Shown in pieces: positions 62,110 through 64,000 of a DNA stretch of 64,000 nt. The first letter of the stretch is position 1. Each line of letters opens with the position of its first letter. The translations under genes were made by a program, and so were the position numbers. Below the pieces are notes generated by a model, which made no database searches, was not told where the DNA came from, and saw only the letters and a list, made by a program, of their open reading frames with translations. Source of the stretch: Paracidovorax sp031843945 (GTDB lineage: Bacteria > Pseudomonadota > Gammaproteobacteria > Burkholderiales > Burkholderiaceae_C); assembly GCF_031843945.1 (NCBI RefSeq), contig NZ_JAVTJJ010000008.1:62001-126000 (forward strand), written 5' to 3'.

Positions 62110-63030
62110 ATGCTGCAGATTCTTCTGACGGGCGCCACCGGCTTCATCGGCCGCCATGTCGCCGCGCGCCTGCGCGCCGACGGCCACCGCGTGATCGAGG
62201 GCGTGTCGCCACGGCGCCGGCCCTCCGGCCCGGACCAGTGCGCCATGGACTTCAGCCAGGACTTGTCGGCCAGCGTGTGGCTGCCCCGGCTGGACGGCAT
62301 CGACGCCGTGGTGAACGCCGTGGGCGTGCTGCGCGACAGCCCGCGCCAGCCCATCGACGCATTGCACCGCGATGCGCCCATCGCCCTGTTCGACGCGTGC
62401 GCACAGGCCGGCTTGCGGCGCGTGGTGCAGATCTCGGCGCTGGGCGTGGCGAGCGGCGACACGCGCTATGCCAGCACCAAGCGCGCGGCCGACCAGCATC
62501 TGCTGGCCCTGGCAGCGCGCACGCCACCGGCCGGCGACACGGCGCTGTCGGCCTGCGTGGTGCGCCCCAGCGTCGTGTTTGGCCAGGGCGGCGCCAGCAG
62601 CGCGCTTTTCATGAATCTGGCCAAGCTGCCGGTGGTAGTGCTGCCCCGCCCGGTGCTCAAGGCCCAGGTGCAGCCGGTGGCCGTGCAAGACCTGGCCGAT
62701 GCGGTGGCCGCGCTGCTGGGCCACGCCGCGGACCGCCAGGGCGTGGTCGAGTGCGCAGGCCCTGAGTCCGTGGCCATGGGCGGCTTGATTGCCAGCCTGC
62801 GCGCGCAGAACGGGCACGGCCCGGCACGCGTGGTGCCGCTGCCGGCGCCCCTCACCCAGCTCAGCGCGCGGCTGGGCGATCTGGTGCCCGCATCGCCCTG
62901 GTGCAGTGAGAGCCTGGCAATGCTGGGCAGCGACAACGTGGCCGACGCCGCCACGCTGCAAGCCCTGCTGGGCCGCACCGCCGTGCACTACCGCGATCTG
63001 GTGGCGCAAGCCTGGGGTAGTGCCGGATGA
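62110..63030 (+). CDS. NAD(P)-binding SDR/epimerase-type oxidoreductase
   Basis: A 306-residue atypical short-chain dehydrogenase. The N-terminal cofactor motif LLTGATGFIGRHVAARLRAD (about 5-24) is followed by VVNAVGVLRDSPRQP and RYASTKRAADQHLLAL (Tyr and Lys positions). It belongs to the NmrA/NDUFA9-like group. The ATG at 62110 is selected; an upstream in-frame extension overlaps the DCC gene. It overlaps the next gene by an ATGA junction. The substrate is unknown. Confidence 0.87.
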   Translation: MLQILLTGATGFIGRHVAARLRADGHRVIEGVSPRRRPSGPDQCAMDFSQDLSASVWLPRLDGIDAVVNAVGVLRDSPRQPIDALHRDAPIALFDACAQAGLRRVVQISALGVASGDTRYASTKRAADQHLLALAARTPPAGDTALSACVVRPSVVFGQGGASSALFMNLAKLPVVVLPRPVLKAQVQPVAVQDLADAVAALLGHAADRQGVVECAGPESVAMGGLIASLRAQNGHGPARVVPLPAPLTQLSARLGDLVPASPWCSESLAMLGSDNVADAATLQALLGRTAVHYRDLVAQAWGSAG

Positions 63031-63443
63031 GACCCGCGCCCGCACCCCCGCCCCGCAACGCACCGATGGACGCCGCCACACGGCGTTGGCTGTTGGCCAG
63101 CCTGGTGGCGGTCTGGATCGGCACGGCAGCCGTCAGCGCCCTGGGCTTGCATACCGAGGGCCGCGACCTGCTGGTGGCCGCCGGGCTGCGGAACGAGTTC
63201 TGGATCGCGGCGCTGATCCTGTCCGGCGCAGCCGCTGACCTGGCCGTCGGACTGTGGCTGTGGTGGCGCCCGGGCCGGCCGGCATACGCAGCCGCGCTGG
63301 CGTTGATGGGCACGATGACGGTAACAGCGACCGTGCTGCTGCCCGATCTGTGGCTGGACCCGCTGGGCCGCCTGCTGAAGAACCTACCCATCGCTGCCAT
63401 TTTGTGTGCGCTGTGGCGCACCGACCGGCCCAGTGCTGCATGA
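63027..63443 (+). CDS. DoxX-like membrane protein
   Basis: A 138-residue protein with four helices: RWLLASLVAVWIGTAAVSALGL, FWIAALILSGAAADLAVGLWLWW, AAALALMGTMTVTATVLL and KNLPIAAILCAL. The KNLP signature near the C-terminus is typical of DoxX-like family proteins. It is translationally coupled to both neighbours (ATGA overlaps) and probably works with the SDR and DUF2269 products at the membrane. Confidence 0.82.
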   Translation: MRPAPAPPPRNAPMDAATRRWLLASLVAVWIGTAAVSALGLHTEGRDLLVAAGLRNEFWIAALILSGAAADLAVGLWLWWRPGRPAYAAALALMGTMTVTATVLLPDLWLDPLGRLLKNLPIAAILCALWRTDRPSAA

Positions 63444-63916
63444 ACACGTACCTCGTACTCAAATGGGTGCACATCCTCTCCAGCGTGTTGCTGGTGGGCA
63501 CGGGCTTCGGCTCGGCGTTCTACCTGTTCTTTGCCAATCGCAGCGGCAGCGTGGCCGCGCAGGCAGTGGTCGCACGGTTGGTAGTGCGCGCTGACACCTG
63601 GTTCACCACACCGGCAGGCATCGTGCAGCCGGTGACCGGTATCGCGCTCGCGGGCATGGCGGGCTGGCCGCTGTCTACGCCGTGGCTGGCCGCATCGCTG
63701 GGCTTGTACGTACTGGCCGGCCTGTGCTGGCTACCAGTGCTGTGGCTGCAATGGCGCATGGCGGCCATGGCCCAGGAGGCCGCTACGCGCGGCACCGCGG
63801 TGCCTGCGGACTACGGCGTATATGCGCGCAGGTGGGAAATGCTGGGCTACCCGGCTTTCGCTGCCATGCTGGCCATTTACTACCTGATGGTGGCCAAGCC
63901 GGCGCTCTGGGCCTAG
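63440..63916 (+). CDS. DUF2269-family membrane protein
   Basis: A 158-residue protein with four hydrophobic helices. The N-terminal YLVLKWVHILSSVLLVGTGFGSAFYLFFAN is the DUF2269 signature, with WLQWRMAAMAQEAATRGTAVP and a final MLAIYYLMVAKPALW. The ATG at 63440 lies in an ATGA overlap with the DoxX-like gene. It forms a four-gene unit with the DCC, SDR and DoxX-like genes. Function is unknown. Confidence 0.85.
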   Translation: MNTYLVLKWVHILSSVLLVGTGFGSAFYLFFANRSGSVAAQAVVARLVVRADTWFTTPAGIVQPVTGIALAGMAGWPLSTPWLAASLGLYVLAGLCWLPVLWLQWRMAAMAQEAATRGTAVPADYGVYARRWEMLGYPAFAAMLAIYYLMVAKPALWA

Positions 63917-63936
63917 TGCCGGAACCGTTGCGCCAG

Positions 63937-64000
63937 CTAGTGCAACGCGGCGCCCAACCCATAGGCCTCGCGGGCCAGCGCACCGGCCAGCACGCGGGCC
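63937..64000 (-). CDS. C-terminal end of an unidentified gene (partial)
   Basis: The last 20 codons of a minus-strand frame (ARVLAGALAREAYGLGAALH, then TAG at 63937-63939) enter from the right edge. It is convergent with the DUF2269 gene with 20 bp between stops. Too short to identify. Confidence 0.35.
   Translation of the reverse strand, partial: ARVLAGALAREAYGLGAALH

Overview
The window is high-GC DNA of a betaproteobacterium, most likely family Comamonadaceae (Acidovorax-like). The indications are third-codon GC bias in most genes, eleven copies of a roughly 60-bp intergenic repeat of a kind I associate with this family, and typical Burkholderiales genes (DUF3683 FAD oxidoreductase, Bug-type binding protein, argH-algZ-algR, hemA-prfA). 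It reads as ordinary chromosome interrupted by one accessory segment. The family assignment is an inference from gene content, not from a database search.

Left part (1-32 kb). A partial DUF3683 FAD oxidoreductase and serA lie on the minus strand. A plus-strand ugp operon follows (ugpB-ugpA-ugpE-ugpC, a VOC protein, ugpQ) for uptake and hydrolysis of glycerol-3-phosphate compounds. PhoB-box-like direct repeats precede ugpB and a hairpin separates ugpB from ugpA. Next are a large MscS channel and an orphan Bug binding protein. A sulfide/persulfide cluster comes after: a broken persulfide dioxygenase, divergent from an intact BigR-like ArsR repressor and two YeeE/YedE half-transporters. Then hemA, prfA, queF, dinB, a periplasmic truncated haemoglobin with a DUF3034 protein, a LysR regulator, a cupin/amine-oxidase pair, two EamA transporters flanking a lactate dehydrogenase-like FMN enzyme, and pbpC.

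Accessory segment (about 32.2-44.6 kb). pbpC and the alpha-2-macroglobulin gene, neighbours in many proteobacteria, are separated here by about 12.7 kb. Inside are a three-gene TM2-protein operon, a WYL-domain regulator broken by an amber codon, a clearly AT-richer five-gene operon, an IS5-type transposase remnant, a chemoreceptor and an orphan TRAP binding protein. The operon (35.6-40.8 kb) encodes three different dynamin-like GTPases, a membrane-anchored coiled-coil protein and a small CxxCxxCC protein. It is the best candidate for an incompletely described system: the WYL regulator, the low GC and the transposase remnant suggest a mobile, possibly anti-phage, membrane-remodelling module.

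Right part (44.7-64 kb). A 2004-residue alpha-2-macroglobulin with an intact CLEQ thioester site, an OpgC-like membrane protein, modABC with a ModE-like inverted repeat, an SGNH hydrolase, argH, the algZ-algR two-component system, a ZIP metal transporter, a dienelactone hydrolase, a GbsR/MarR regulator, and an oxidoreductase/membrane cluster (DCC thiol protein, SDR, DoxX-like, DUF2269).

The repeat family deserves attention. Two copies lie inside open reading frames (pbpC and the alpha-2-macroglobulin gene) and are translated in frame, and one supplies the start codon of the ZIP transporter. No tRNA, rRNA or CRISPR array was seen.
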